Below, piece by piece: positions 17,504 through 26,458 of a DNA stretch of 64,000 bases. Source of the stretch: CALNYZ01 sp942490945. GTDB taxonomy: Bacteria; Pseudomonadota; Gammaproteobacteria; UBA6429; Thiohalophilaceae. The position numbers and the translations under genes are program-made. The stretch covers positions 806,001 to 870,000 of the forward strand of contig CALNYZ010000044.1 in NCBI GenBank assembly GCA_942490945.1. The letters are read 5' to 3'. Positions within the stretch are counted from its first letter, which is position 1; each line of letters starts with the position of its first letter. The notes below the pieces were generated by a model. That model was not told where the DNA came from. It searched no databases and saw only the letters and a list, made by a program, of their open reading frames with translations.

Positions 17504-19357
17504 TCAGCGTATATTCTTATAGTTGTTTAAAAATCCGAAAATCTCGCTAAATGGCATCGGCTTTGCCATGAAGAAGCCCTGCGCTACATCACAATGGTAA
17601 GACGTTAGTCTGTCATAAACAATTTCTTCCTCAATGCCTTCCGCCACAACACTCAAATTCAAATGATGGGCAATATCAATAATAGACTGGACTATTTTCT
17701 GATTATCACGATTTGTCTCCAGATCCATAACAAACGAGCGATCTATCTTAAGTTCATTCACTTTCAGTTTATGCAAGTATGCAAGGCACGAATAGCCGGT
17801 ACCAAAATCATCAATACTGAGCTTCAATCCCAGTTCACTGTATTTTGTGATCATTTGCATAGCCTTTTCCGGGTCCTGTACCATGGTTCCCTCTGTTATT
17901 TCCAGTGTCAGTAACTCAGGGGGTACGGTATGTGCCGCTAATTCATCAATAATATGTTGAAAAGTAGCAGGGCTAAGCAAATCACTCGCGGTTACATTAA
18001 TTGCCAGACTCAATTTATATCCCTCATTAATCATTTTTTGACTTGTTGCTATAGCGCGAGAAATAACCCAATGTGTCAGTGCAGAGATATGGCCTGTATT
18101 TTCTGCCACATCAACAATAATATCAGGGCGAATAAACCCCTTTTCCGGATGCCGCCAGCGCAACAAACATTCAAAACCTATTATAGAATGACTTTTAAGC
18201 GAGATTTTAGGCTGCAAATAAAGTTCCAACTTACCTGCTGTAATAGCCACTTTCAAATCATGTGCCAATTCAAGTTTGTCGGTTGTAAATTCATTGTCTG
18301 CAGTGTAAATAACAACAGAGTTGCGCTGATTCTTTGCTTGATAGGCTGCAATGTCTGCATTTTTGAGTAATGTATCAACATCTTCTCCATGCTCAGGATA
18401 ATGCACAATACCGGTAAAACACTGTGGTGTTACGCTGAATTCATCCAGTGTAATAGGCATCTCGATTTTACTACGAATTCGGTTAGCAATTATCAGACAA
18501 TCATCCGGGCTCTGAAGATTGGAAGCAATAATTGCAAAACTGTTACCCGATATACGCGATAAAAACTCACTCTCCTGTACCGCACTACGGTAATGCAATG
18601 TATCTACCTGACGCGTGGATGTTGTCAGGCGAGATGTCAACTCGCGTATAACCTGATCACCTCTTATATGTCCAAGTGTATAATTTATTTCACGAAGATT
18701 TTCTATCACCACTACCAATATTCCGACATGAGTCTTGTTCCTTCGTGCATACTCAATATCTTTCATCAAAAACTGTGAAAACAGCATTTTGTTCGGCAAA
18801 TCGGTTAAATTATCGTGAAACATACGATATTGAAGTTTTTCTTCAGCATGTTGGCGCGACTGTCTTTCTGAACTGATTTCTGATGATTGCACACGTACCT
18901 TGTCACCAAGCTGAATATTTTCTGATGCAAGTCGTTTATATATCATTGTTAGATGAATAACGTTGTTCAACTTTAATAACAGGTCAAACTTGTTAAATGG
19001 TTTGTTAATAAAGTCTTGCGCACCGCTGTCAAGGCACTGGGTACGAATATTCAAGTCATCATTGGCTGTGAGTATTAAGATTGGAAGATACTCTTCCGGG
19101 TTTTCAGCATGAATGGATTTTAATATATCAAGGCCGGTCAGTTCTGGCATTTCATAATCCAGCAAAATAACATCAGGCGATTCGCTACGAATGGTATCAG
19201 CAGCTTCTACAGGATTTGAAATACTAATGATGTTATGGTATCCGGCTTGTTTAAGAATCAAATTGATAAGTTTAATAAACTCGTCTGTGTCATCGATTAC
19301 CAGAATTCTTGCATCTGGATACTTACATGGTCTTATAGAAGAATTGTGATTACTCAT
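17504..19357 (-). CDS. REC-GGDEF-EAL cyclic-di-GMP response regulator
   Basis: The 617-residue protein starts at the ATG at 19357, which overlaps the receiver gene stop. A receiver occupies residues 17-135 (ARILVIDDTDE, DVILLDYEMPE, NKPF). The GGDEF domain, about 190-335, has lost its signature: SGNSF stands where GGDEF should be, so cyclase activity is unlikely. The EAL domain, about 355-605, keeps ECLLRWRHPE, DDFGTGYSCL, KIDRSFV and VVAEGIEEE, so a c-di-GMP phosphodiesterase is predicted. It is the last gene of the operon headed by the two PhnD-like proteins, and the hybrid kinase there is its likely phosphodonor through the HPt domain. Confidence 0.9.
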   Translation of the reverse strand: MSNHNSSIRPCKYPDARILVIDDTDEFIKLINLILKQAGYHNIISISNPVEAADTIRSESPDVILLDYEMPELTGLDILKSIHAENPEEYLPILILTANDDLNIRTQCLDSGAQDFINKPFNKFDLLLKLNNVIHLTMIYKRLASENIQLGDKVRVQSSEISSERQSRQHAEEKLQYRMFHDNLTDLPNKMLFSQFLMKDIEYARRNKTHVGILVVVIENLREINYTLGHIRGDQVIRELTSRLTTSTRQVDTLHYRSAVQESEFLSRISGNSFAIIASNLQSPDDCLIIANRIRSKIEMPITLDEFSVTPQCFTGIVHYPEHGEDVDTLLKNADIAAYQAKNQRNSVVIYTADNEFTTDKLELAHDLKVAITAGKLELYLQPKISLKSHSIIGFECLLRWRHPEKGFIRPDIIVDVAENTGHISALTHWVISRAIATSQKMINEGYKLSLAINVTASDLLSPATFQHIIDELAAHTVPPELLTLEITEGTMVQDPEKAMQMITKYSELGLKLSIDDFGTGYSCLAYLHKLKVNELKIDRSFVMDLETNRDNQKIVQSIIDIAHHLNLSVVAEGIEEEIVYDRLTSYHCDVAQGFFMAKPMPFSEIFGFLNNYKNIR

Positions 19358-19754
19358 TTTTGGCAACTATTTTTGCCATCGTATCAATAAACTTTTTTCC
19401 CGTGAACGGTTTGGCAATAAAGCCTTTTGCACCACTTGCAATTGATGTTTTAACGTTATCAAATGTGCTATCCCCGCTAACCATAACAACACGTGCATTT
19501 TCATCAACATTAAGTATCTCTTTAAGAACAGATACGCCATTCTTGTCTGGCATATTGATGTCCAAAAATATAATATCTGTTTTTGATTTTTGATAGTGCG
19601 AAAGACAATCCTTCCCATTGGACGCTTCAATAATTTTCCCAACACCTAACGAATTCATCACACTGCGTATGTAACTGCGAATACTGCTGTCATCATCAAC
19701 AATGAGCACACTATTATTCTCATAGTCTGTTTCATTTACTTTATTCGCTGCCAT
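19350..19754 (-). CDS. stand-alone response regulator receiver
   Basis: The 134-residue protein consists of a single CheY-like receiver: acidic pocket VLIVDDDSS, phosphoacceptor Asp in DIIFLDINMPD, the switch residue in VVMVSGDS and the Lys in IAKPF. There is no output domain. It overlaps the hybrid kinase gene upstream by 14 bases and the REC-GGDEF-EAL gene downstream by 8, so translation is coupled. It could serve as a phosphate shuttle or sink in the phosphorelay, or act by protein contact like CheY. Confidence 0.9.
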   Translation of the reverse strand: MAANKVNETDYENNSVLIVDDDSSIRSYIRSVMNSLGVGKIIEASNGKDCLSHYQKSKTDIIFLDINMPDKNGVSVLKEILNVDENARVVMVSGDSTFDNVKTSIASGAKGFIAKPFTGKKFIDTMAKIVAKNE

Positions 19755-22443
19755 ATCCCTTGTCCTTTAATGAAGGTTGATCAATGTCATACTTGACCGC
19801 AAAATTTCTATAGGCTTGCTGACATAAATCCAGCAATTCATTTACCGCCTGATGCGCTTTTTCTAATTCATTTGCTTTAAGGCTGCCCTCAATTTTCCCT
19901 GCCTGCTCGGTAATATTCTGGTAACCATATACGCCTGCAATACCTTTGAGTTTATGGCATTCAGTCTGAGCCAGGCTATACTCTGGCCTGGAAAAACCAT
20001 CACTAATTTTTTGCATCCGTTCAGGTAAACTGTTTACAAACTCCTGCTCTAACTCACGCATACCAGCATCTATGCCACCAGTATCCTCATCCTGAGTTAC
20101 CACAGTTTTCATATATTTTTTCAAGGTTGCAAAAAATGCCTTGCGATTAATAGGCTTGGAAAGAAAATCATCACAGCCTGCATCAAGAAATTGCTGTCGC
20201 TCCTGTTTCATTGCATTGGCGGTCAGTGCGACAATTGGTACGGTATAGCCTGCTGCACGAAGCCACTTGGTCGCTTCTATACCGTCCATTATCGGCATTT
20301 GCATATCCATCAATACAAGGTCAAAGTCCAGACTTAGCGCAGTCTCAACTGCCTGCTTGCCATTTTCTGCCGTTGTAATTGTCACATCTGTGTTTTCCAG
20401 TAAAAGCTTTATCAGCTTGCGGTTATCTTCGCTGTCATCAACCATTAGCAAACTGCCTTGAACACTTACATCCATTTTATCCAATGCGTCAGCAATTATT
20501 ATGACTTTGTCTTTCGGCGGGGTGGTGATTATATCATCTGCTCTAACCTTGCCTGTTGAAATGTAAAAACTTGTCTTGCTTCCCAGACCGAAAACGCTGT
20601 CGATGTGAATTGCGCCGCCCATCATTTCTACCAGTTGTTTGGAGATATATAACCCAAGACCCGTTCCTCCAAATTGCCGCGTCGTGGAAGAATCGGCCTG
20701 AGTGAATGGCGTGAACAAGGAGCTTAATTTGTCCTTTTTAATTCCTATGCCTGTATCAATTACATCAATATGCAAACGAGACTGATCGTCATTATATTCA
20801 ACATTGACATGCACATGTCCTTCTGACGTAAATTTAATTGAATTGTTGGCCAGATTAAATAATACCTGTTTTAATCTCACCGGATCCGTTTCTATCTGTC
20901 GAGGCAACGGGTAATTTAATGTTGTTTTGAATTTTATATTTTTACTATTTGCCTGCATAACCATGACGGAATCAAGTTCTGCAAATAGTTCGGCCGTATC
21001 AACGTTAATTTTTTCAATTTCCAACTTTTCTGATTCAATCTTTGATAAATCAAGAATTTCATTGATGACTTTCAATAAATGTTTGCTGTTGTTGTAAATT
21101 GCTTCCATCGGTGATTTCTGCTGGCTCCCTTCACATTTACTCAGCAAAATCTCGGAAAATCCTATAATTGCAGTTAATGGTGTCCTGATTTCATGGCTCA
21201 TATTTGCAAGGAATGCGCTTTTTGCCTTGTTTGCAGACTCTGCATTGGTTTTTTCAATTAATGCCCTGCGGGCTGATTCTTCAGCTTTTTTGTGCTCACT
21301 TATATCCTGAATAATACCAAACAAAACTTTATGGCCTTTCTTTACTTCGACACGCGCGCTGACCATCACATATCCAAATCCTCCTGTGCGTGTTGATACT
21401 CGCAGCTCTACTTTAATTGCCTTGTTATGTCTTACTGCGGCATAGTAAGCCTTATAAAGTTTTTCCCTGTCATCAAGAAATATTCTTTTAATTACCTGCA
21501 AGCGTGATATGGAGTCTTCATCCATGAAGCCAAGAATATTGCGCGCCTCTTTGGATAATTCAATTTTAACTGTATTAGGCTGATAATCCCACTGACCCAT
21601 TAATGCAATTTTTTGCGAAAGTTCCAGCCTTGCCGTTCTCTCCTGTACCCTGTCCTCAAGATGGACATTAAGAGACTGCACTTCGTCAATGGATTGTTTA
21701 GTTTTCTGGATGCTGCTTTTCAGATTGCGCATCATTGCATTAAACGCATTTGTTAATGTACCGAGCTCGTCATTTGATTTAACCTGCACTTCCTTGTCAA
21801 GATTACCTTCTGCAACCCGGGTCGCACCAGACACCAGGTTCCTGACTGGCAGTAATACATTAATACGGAAAATAAGATATATAAATGCACTCAGTGCCAG
21901 AATAATCACCACGCCATTAACCAGCTGTACATATAACAGACCGTCAAGAAAGTCTTTTATGCGGCTTTTATCTACCCATATGTTGATATACCCGATTACT
22001 TCATCATCGAGCAATATTGGTTTTTTTCTTAAAAATACATTAGGATTATTTGTAAGTAATTTACCTATTGTTGTCTCGTCGACAGATTTGTAATTACTAA
22101 ATATATCCTTGATTATGAGAGATCGCTTGTTGATATAGTTTGTCATTACCTGTCCGGAAGATGAAATTACATTACTGTGTACAATGTCCTCCAGCTCCGT
22201 CAGTTCTCTGACTATTCTATTTAACGAAATATAATCATGTGACAATACAGCCTCTTTGCTGATAGAGGAAACGAAACCTGCCTGTACACTTGCTTGTTTC
22301 TGTTGATTATTTAAAAATGTTCTATTTTGTACGTCATACATATAGTATGCACTAATCAGCATTGTGACCGATAAAATTATAACGATCGTCAAAATAAATT
22401 TTGCGCCCAGATTCAGATTAAATTTTCTCTTATCTATACTCAT
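19741..22443 (-). CDS. hybrid sensor histidine kinase with HAMP, PAS, REC and HPt (BarA-like layout)
   Basis: The 900-residue protein has TM1 at about residues 15-33 and a periplasmic sensor of about 130 residues. TM2 is at about 170-190, followed by HAMP, a coiled coil and a PAS/PAC domain (about 275-385). HisKA comes next with the phosphorylated His in NMSHEIRTPL, then an ATPase with TGIGIKKDKL and GGTGLGLYISKQL. A receiver follows (LLMVDDSEDN, LVLMDMQMPIMDG) and then a C-terminal HPt with His in ECHKLKGIAGVYG. This is a full four-step phosphorelay in one protein. Its position just after two PhnD-like periplasmic genes suggests that those proteins present the signal. The partners are the next two genes. 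Confidence 0.93.
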   Translation of the reverse strand: MSIDKRKFNLNLGAKFILTIVIILSVTMLISAYYMYDVQNRTFLNNQQKQASVQAGFVSSISKEAVLSHDYISLNRIVRELTELEDIVHSNVISSSGQVMTNYINKRSLIIKDIFSNYKSVDETTIGKLLTNNPNVFLRKKPILLDDEVIGYINIWVDKSRIKDFLDGLLYVQLVNGVVIILALSAFIYLIFRINVLLPVRNLVSGATRVAEGNLDKEVQVKSNDELGTLTNAFNAMMRNLKSSIQKTKQSIDEVQSLNVHLEDRVQERTARLELSQKIALMGQWDYQPNTVKIELSKEARNILGFMDEDSISRLQVIKRIFLDDREKLYKAYYAAVRHNKAIKVELRVSTRTGGFGYVMVSARVEVKKGHKVLFGIIQDISEHKKAEESARRALIEKTNAESANKAKSAFLANMSHEIRTPLTAIIGFSEILLSKCEGSQQKSPMEAIYNNSKHLLKVINEILDLSKIESEKLEIEKINVDTAELFAELDSVMVMQANSKNIKFKTTLNYPLPRQIETDPVRLKQVLFNLANNSIKFTSEGHVHVNVEYNDDQSRLHIDVIDTGIGIKKDKLSSLFTPFTQADSSTTRQFGGTGLGLYISKQLVEMMGGAIHIDSVFGLGSKTSFYISTGKVRADDIITTPPKDKVIIIADALDKMDVSVQGSLLMVDDSEDNRKLIKLLLENTDVTITTAENGKQAVETALSLDFDLVLMDMQMPIMDGIEATKWLRAAGYTVPIVALTANAMKQERQQFLDAGCDDFLSKPINRKAFFATLKKYMKTVVTQDEDTGGIDAGMRELEQEFVNSLPERMQKISDGFSRPEYSLAQTECHKLKGIAGVYGYQNITEQAGKIEGSLKANELEKAHQAVNELLDLCQQAYRNFAVKYDIDQPSLKDKGYGSE

Positions 22444-22467
22444 ACACCGTCAACTATCAATCGATAT

Positions 22468-23337
22468 CTAGTATCTTTCCTGCAGAACTTCCATAATTAT
22501 TTTTCGATGAGGGTTGTATTCAGAGTCTGATGTAATTGCAAATCCATCCAGATGCATTTTCTTCAATATTTTTTTCCCAGCTTCACTTATGCCAAGCTTT
22601 ACAAAGTTGTCGCGAATTTCATCGCGAATTATTTTGGACATATCGCTTTTGACTGCCCATGGAAGATGCGCGAGCTGCTCTCCACGTACCAGATATTTCA
22701 TTTCATTTATATCAATTTGTGATTTGACTATTTTAAGTTTTAGTACTTTGTCGCCAGATCCCGCAGCTGCAGACTGTTTAAAAAACGTTGACATAATTGC
22801 ATTGGGAGGATTTTTTGCAAATGACTCCTTGTAATCACCTGCCTTTAACCCATTAACCTGTAACAGGTGCCGAGCGACAATATAACTTTGCATCGCAGTT
22901 TTTCCTCCTCCAAATACGATAACTTTTCCCTTAAGATCAGACACATCTGAAATGCCAGAGTCTTTCCGTACCAGTATCGCGCCTGCGATTGTTGATTCAC
23001 CAAATTCTATATTTTTTACTATTACATCGTATTTAAAGGGTTTATGTGATTTTATGTATTGATACTGATTCAAATGAACAATATCAAATTCACGATTTTC
23101 CAGAGATTCCCAGAATGACTGAAAGTTTTTCGGGGTTCGTAATATAACTTTTACACCCAGTTTTTCGCTTAAGTAGTTTGCAAGCGGGCTAAACATGCGG
23201 TTTGTTGTTAGTGGATCCCGGCGCGGAAATATACCCATGATTAATTCCTTGTCTTGCGCTGCAGCAATACAGTCTGTTACAGGAATAAGTGTGCTTACAA
23301 GCAATATAATAAAGGCTATATATCGTTGAATCATCAT
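22468..23337 (-). CDS. PhnD-like periplasmic binding protein, second copy
   Basis: The 289-residue protein has a signal peptide (FIILLVSTLIPVTDCIAA) and the PhnD/phosphite-phosphonate binding fold (PF12974 type). Its segments include LIMGIFPRRDPLTTNRMF, FDIVHLNQYQYI, GKVIVFGGGKTAMQSY and PPNAIMSTFF. It is clearly a paralogue of the upstream gene, sharing long runs of the same residues in register. No ABC permease or ATPase accompanies it, and the next gene is a hybrid kinase. It is therefore probably a ligand-presenting sensor subunit rather than a transporter component. The ATG overlaps the upstream stop by 4 bases. Confidence 0.82.
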   Translation of the reverse strand: MMIQRYIAFIILLVSTLIPVTDCIAAAQDKELIMGIFPRRDPLTTNRMFSPLANYLSEKLGVKVILRTPKNFQSFWESLENREFDIVHLNQYQYIKSHKPFKYDVIVKNIEFGESTIAGAILVRKDSGISDVSDLKGKVIVFGGGKTAMQSYIVARHLLQVNGLKAGDYKESFAKNPPNAIMSTFFKQSAAAGSGDKVLKLKIVKSQIDINEMKYLVRGEQLAHLPWAVKSDMSKIIRDEIRDNFVKLGISEAGKKILKKMHLDGFAITSDSEYNPHRKIIMEVLQERY

Positions 23338-24200
23338 TGCTCCTTGATAATATACTTTTCCAGTGGCGCATAATCCGCATGTGTAGCCTTGTGCAAGGCA
23401 GTTATTCTCGCTCGTTTAAGAATTGATTTACCTTCTGCTGTTTTATTTAACTGCAACATCAACATTTCCAATTTACTGCGCGTATCCTTCGCCAACTTTG
23501 GGGATGTCGCCCAGGCAAGATGCGGAACCGGTTCGCTTTTGGCGATAATATTGATATCACCTGTATTAATTTGTTTTTTTATTTCACTTAATTTCAGCAC
23601 TGCATCACCCACTCCACAAGCATCCGCTCTTTTTAGTATCACACCCATCAGGGCATTAGGTGGGTTTCTCGCAAAAGTGGTTGTGTAGTCTGCTGTTTGT
23701 AACCCAGCCTCTAATAACATGTGTCGCGGTATAAGATATGACATCATTGCAGTATTATTGCCGCCAAATATTATATTTTTACCTTTTAATTCAGACAGAT
23801 TGTTGATACCACTATCACTGCGTACAAGAATATATGAACGTAATGTAGCTGCATTAAATTCCTCATTCATAAGGAGGATTTGATATCCAGAGTCTTTGTG
23901 TGCTGACAAATATTGGTATTGATTCAGGTGAACAAGGTCGTATTTATTTTTTTGTACATTACTCCAGAATGCTGTAAAAGTTTTTGCTGTCTCGATTTTG
24001 ACTTCTACGCCCATGTTTTGACTTAAATATTTTGCAATCGGTGTGAACATACCGAATGTTTCAGCAAAATTATGGCGCGGGAAAATGCCGACAGAAATAT
24101 GTTGCTTTGAAACTTCGGCTTGTAAATTGGTATACAATAGAACGCAGAACAGAATTCCTGACAAAAAGCGTATAGGATTTTTCATTACAAAGCTGGCCAC
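23334..24200 (-). CDS. PhnD-like periplasmic binding protein, first copy
   Basis: The 288-residue protein has a signal peptide (FLSGILFCVLLYTNLQA). The fold is the same as its neighbour: ISVGIFPRHNFAETFGMF, YDLVHLNQYQYL, GKNIIFGGNNTAMMSY and PPNALMGVIL. It is the first gene of a five-gene minus-strand operon in which every junction overlaps or nearly overlaps (22468, 19741, 19350 and 17504 follow). The ligand is unknown: the family binds phosphonate, phosphite or phosphate, but many PF12974 members bind other small anions or act as sensors. The promoter must lie in the AT-rich 24201-24345 gap shared with the divergent gene. Confidence 0.82.
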   Translation of the reverse strand: MASFVMKNPIRFLSGILFCVLLYTNLQAEVSKQHISVGIFPRHNFAETFGMFTPIAKYLSQNMGVEVKIETAKTFTAFWSNVQKNKYDLVHLNQYQYLSAHKDSGYQILLMNEEFNAATLRSYILVRSDSGINNLSELKGKNIIFGGNNTAMMSYLIPRHMLLEAGLQTADYTTTFARNPPNALMGVILKRADACGVGDAVLKLSEIKKQINTGDINIIAKSEPVPHLAWATSPKLAKDTRSKLEMLMLQLNKTAEGKSILKRARITALHKATHADYAPLEKYIIKEQ

Positions 24201-24345
24201 TTAGATTGGAACCTGTAATATGTAATCGGCTGGACTGATTAAAACTTAAGCCAAACACGTAATTTATGCGTCAGACTATATATTTGAATTCTTTATAAAC
24301 TGTTGAATTGCTTATTAAATACTGCATTTGAGAGGAAATTGCATA

Positions 24346-24759
24346 GTGTACGGCGAAGCACAAAGCGTTCTGACAAAAGGACTGTCACCTTTCGCACGAT
24401 TTTTACTGGGTACTGTATCCGGCTTGTTTGGCGTGGCGCTAATCTGGCTCGAGTATATATCCAAAAACTCGCAACATCCGCTCGCCATGTATGGCTTTGG
24501 CCTGTTTTGCCTCGGCATCAGTTTCGCATGCATGACCCGCGGCAGACTACGACAACTTTTCGGTCGTCTGATTGGTGCGATGATTTTTGTCGTATCGCTC
24601 TGGTATCTATATAGTATGTTAGATACAGGAATTCTTACCTCAGGCTCGCGTAGCCAGCCATCTCTCATGAATGCCATTATCTTTTTTGTCGTCGCCGGCT
24701 TGCCAGGATTATGGTATGCCATCTTTGCAAAATTTTTACTTGAAGGAAATAAACCTTGA
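24346..24759 (+). CDS. membrane protein, hypothetical
   Basis: The start is set at GTG 24346, nine bases after AGAGGA; the frame is open to a TTG at 24328. The product of about 137 residues has four hydrophobic segments: FLLGTVSGLFGVALIWLEYI, MYGFGLFCLGISFACM, LIGAMIFVVSLWYLYSML and NAIIFFVVAGLPGLWYAIFA. No family is recognised. It overlaps the next small membrane gene by 4 bases and is apparently co-transcribed with the DUF2237 gene. Confidence 0.6.
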   Translation: MYGEAQSVLTKGLSPFARFLLGTVSGLFGVALIWLEYISKNSQHPLAMYGFGLFCLGISFACMTRGRLRQLFGRLIGAMIFVVSLWYLYSMLDTGILTSGSRSQPSLMNAIIFFVVAGLPGLWYAIFAKFLLEGNKP

Positions 24760-25022
24760 TCAAGAACAATGAGCTGGATATCAAGACATTGCGAAGAAAG
24801 ATTATACTGACCAAAATCATCGGTGCGCCGGGTGGCATTCTGCTGGGGCTGGGTTTGTACGGCAAGTTCGCCGCACAAGGCGATGCCTTTATTGCCATTC
24901 TCAACAATATACAAATAGTAGATGCATTTCTTGTGGCAGGTGCGATATTCATGATTATTGAGACCATCATCGTTATACGGCTGACTTTCAAAATATCAGC
25001 TCTGAAGCGCGCTAAGGTGTAA
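24756..25022 (+). CDS. small two-helix membrane protein, hypothetical
   Basis: This 88-residue ORF starts at TTG 24756, overlapping the preceding stop codon. There is a basic N-terminus, then IIGAPGGILLGLGLYGKFA and VAGAIFMIIETIIVIRLTF as two membrane segments, and a basic end (KISALKRAKV). No family is recognised. Tight packing between its neighbours, and membrane topology consistent with the positive-inside rule, support a real gene. Confidence 0.55.
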   Translation: MIKNNELDIKTLRRKIILTKIIGAPGGILLGLGLYGKFAAQGDAFIAILNNIQIVDAFLVAGAIFMIIETIIVIRLTFKISALKRAKV

Positions 25023-25026
25023 TAAA

Positions 25027-25404
25027 ATGGAAATGGACGAATCAATTAATGTGCTGGGCGAAAAGCTCGAACTGTGTGGGCAGGACCCGGTAACCGGTTT
25101 TTTTCGCGATGGCCTGTGCAATACCTGTAAGGAAGATGTCGGATCACATACCGTGTGTATCGAGGCAAGCAAGGAATTTCTGGAGTATTCACGCTTTAAA
25201 GGCAATGATCTTTCCACGCCGGTACCGGAATTTGATTTTAAAGGTGTAAGACCCGGCAACAGTTGGTGCCTGTGTGCGGCGCGCTGGCTCGAAGCCTATG
25301 AGAATAATATGGCACCACGCATACATCTAACCCGCACTCACATTAAGGCACTCGAGATCATTCCGCTGGAAATATTGAAAAAATTTGCGGCAGACCTGAA
25401 CTAA
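25027..25404 (+). CDS. DUF2237 family protein
   Basis: The 125-residue soluble protein shows the DUF2237 (COG3651-like) signature throughout. The pieces, in order, are LCGQDPVTGFFRDGLCNTC, then DVGSHTVCIEAS, GNDLSTPVPEFDFKGVRPG, SWCLCAARWLEAYENNMAP and finally THIKALEIIPLEILKKFA. The many conserved Cys and Asp residues suggest a metal or redox role, but the function is not established. It begins five bases after the preceding membrane gene. Confidence 0.85.
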   Translation: MEMDESINVLGEKLELCGQDPVTGFFRDGLCNTCKEDVGSHTVCIEASKEFLEYSRFKGNDLSTPVPEFDFKGVRPGNSWCLCAARWLEAYENNMAPRIHLTRTHIKALEIIPLEILKKFAADLN

Positions 25405-25437
25405 CAAGGAATCTTACAGATTAAGGAAAATCAATAA

Positions 25438-25521
25438 ATGGTATTTATGCCGAATCTGCATGAACATGATCAGATTGTATATACAGGTAAAACCGGTATT
25501 CGGCGCAAACAAAAAAACTAA
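25438..25521 (+). CDS. possible 27-residue peptide
   Basis: A short ORF (beginning MVFMPNLHEHDQ, ending RRKQKN) sits behind a good AAGGAAAA ribosome binding site, 33 bases after the DUF2237 gene. It is the only ORF with translation signals in the 25405-25677 gap. There is no family match, and it may be a leader or fortuitous. Confidence 0.3.
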   Translation: MVFMPNLHEHDQIVYTGKTGIRRKQKN

Positions 25522-25677
25522 CGTTGTCAAAAATAATATCAATTTTCACCATTTACACCCGGGATAAACACTCCATAACGAGCTAAAACTGGCCTTTCTG
25601 CTTGATAAGCGCGCAATTTAGCCTGAAATACGATAATCTAGCCACATGACCCTGCTCAGAACAAAAAGAGAAAATTA

Positions 25678-25836
25678 ATGGTAAAACCCAACTATGCATA
25701 CGAAAAACGCCAGAAAGAGTTGGCAAAAAAGAAGAAAAAAGCAGACAAACGTTTACAAAAAACTGTCACCGATGCTGACTCAGCGCCAAATCTCCCTCCT
25801 GCGTCCAACAGCGATGATCAGGCGCAAAACAAGTAA
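25678..25836 (+). CDS. small basic Lys-rich protein
   Basis: The 52-residue ORF starts with ATG at 25678 behind AAGAGAAAA. The first half is a highly charged helix (MVKPNYAYEKRQKELAKKKK), and the tail is polar and Pro/Ser/Asp-rich. Small proteins beginning M-x-K-P-N-Y-x-(Y/F)-E-K-R-Q-(R/K)-E-L-A-K-K are widespread in proteobacteria and of unknown function; that resemblance is from memory. The very basic helix suggests nucleic-acid or ribosome contact. Confidence 0.6.
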   Translation: MVKPNYAYEKRQKELAKKKKKADKRLQKTVTDADSAPNLPPASNSDDQAQNK

Positions 25837-25875
25837 CAAAAGACATCTGGCACAATTCATCACGACAAACACACC

Positions 25876-26316
25876 ATGCATTTGATTGTCTATATAAGTG
25901 ATTACAGCGGCGAGCAAAGTGCAATTGACCAGGTATTGAAGGATATCGCCACCACCGCCAAACGCGACAATCCTGCATTGGGCATTACCGGTGTGCTGTT
26001 TTACAGTAATGGGAAATTTATCCAGGTCATTGAGGGTTTAAAATCGGATCTGGACACACTCATGATTGCTATTGAAGCAGACAAGCGCCATACAAATATC
26101 CACTACCTCGTCAACGAACCGATCAACAAGCGCTGTTTTGAAGACTGGAACATGGATACCTTTAACATCGACAAAACGACTACGCTGGACCATGCCATGC
26201 TTGGCAAGGTACATGCTCAATACCGACAATTAATGTCACTCAGTACGGATACGCTGGTGCTGGCATACAAAACGATGATTGAAGCGGGTGTTTTTACTGA
26301 ATCCCGGCCGGGTTAG
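25876..26316 (+). CDS. BLUF-domain blue-light photosensor
   Basis: The 146-residue protein is essentially a lone BLUF domain. The flavin-binding photoreaction residues are all present: Tyr6 in LIVYISDYS, Asn32 in RDNPALGITG, Gln50 in GKFIQVIEG and the Trp in FEDWNMD. BLUF domains bind FAD and undergo a light-driven hydrogen-bond switch. There is no fused output domain, so it must signal by protein contact through the C-terminal helices (about residues 100-140). It follows the Lys-rich small gene by 39 bases. The several c-di-GMP-type proteins in this half of the window are possible partners. Confidence 0.88.
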   Translation: MHLIVYISDYSGEQSAIDQVLKDIATTAKRDNPALGITGVLFYSNGKFIQVIEGLKSDLDTLMIAIEADKRHTNIHYLVNEPINKRCFEDWNMDTFNIDKTTTLDHAMLGKVHAQYRQLMSLSTDTLVLAYKTMIEAGVFTESRPG

Positions 26317-26458
26317 AAGTTTATTTATGTATGGGCGAACCGGCCCTCTCAGGCTTCTGGTACGCATAAAGTACCGAATTTAAGCATTCTTTGACTGGGC
26401 AACAGGCTGTCACCACTTTTGTTTCCGTGTGCTACACTTAATCAATTCTGGCTAGAAA

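Noticed and set aside
22468..24200. Phosphonate or phosphite ABC transporter
   Set aside because: Only binding proteins are present; no PhnC-type ATPase or PhnE-type permease lies nearby, and the neighbours are signalling genes.
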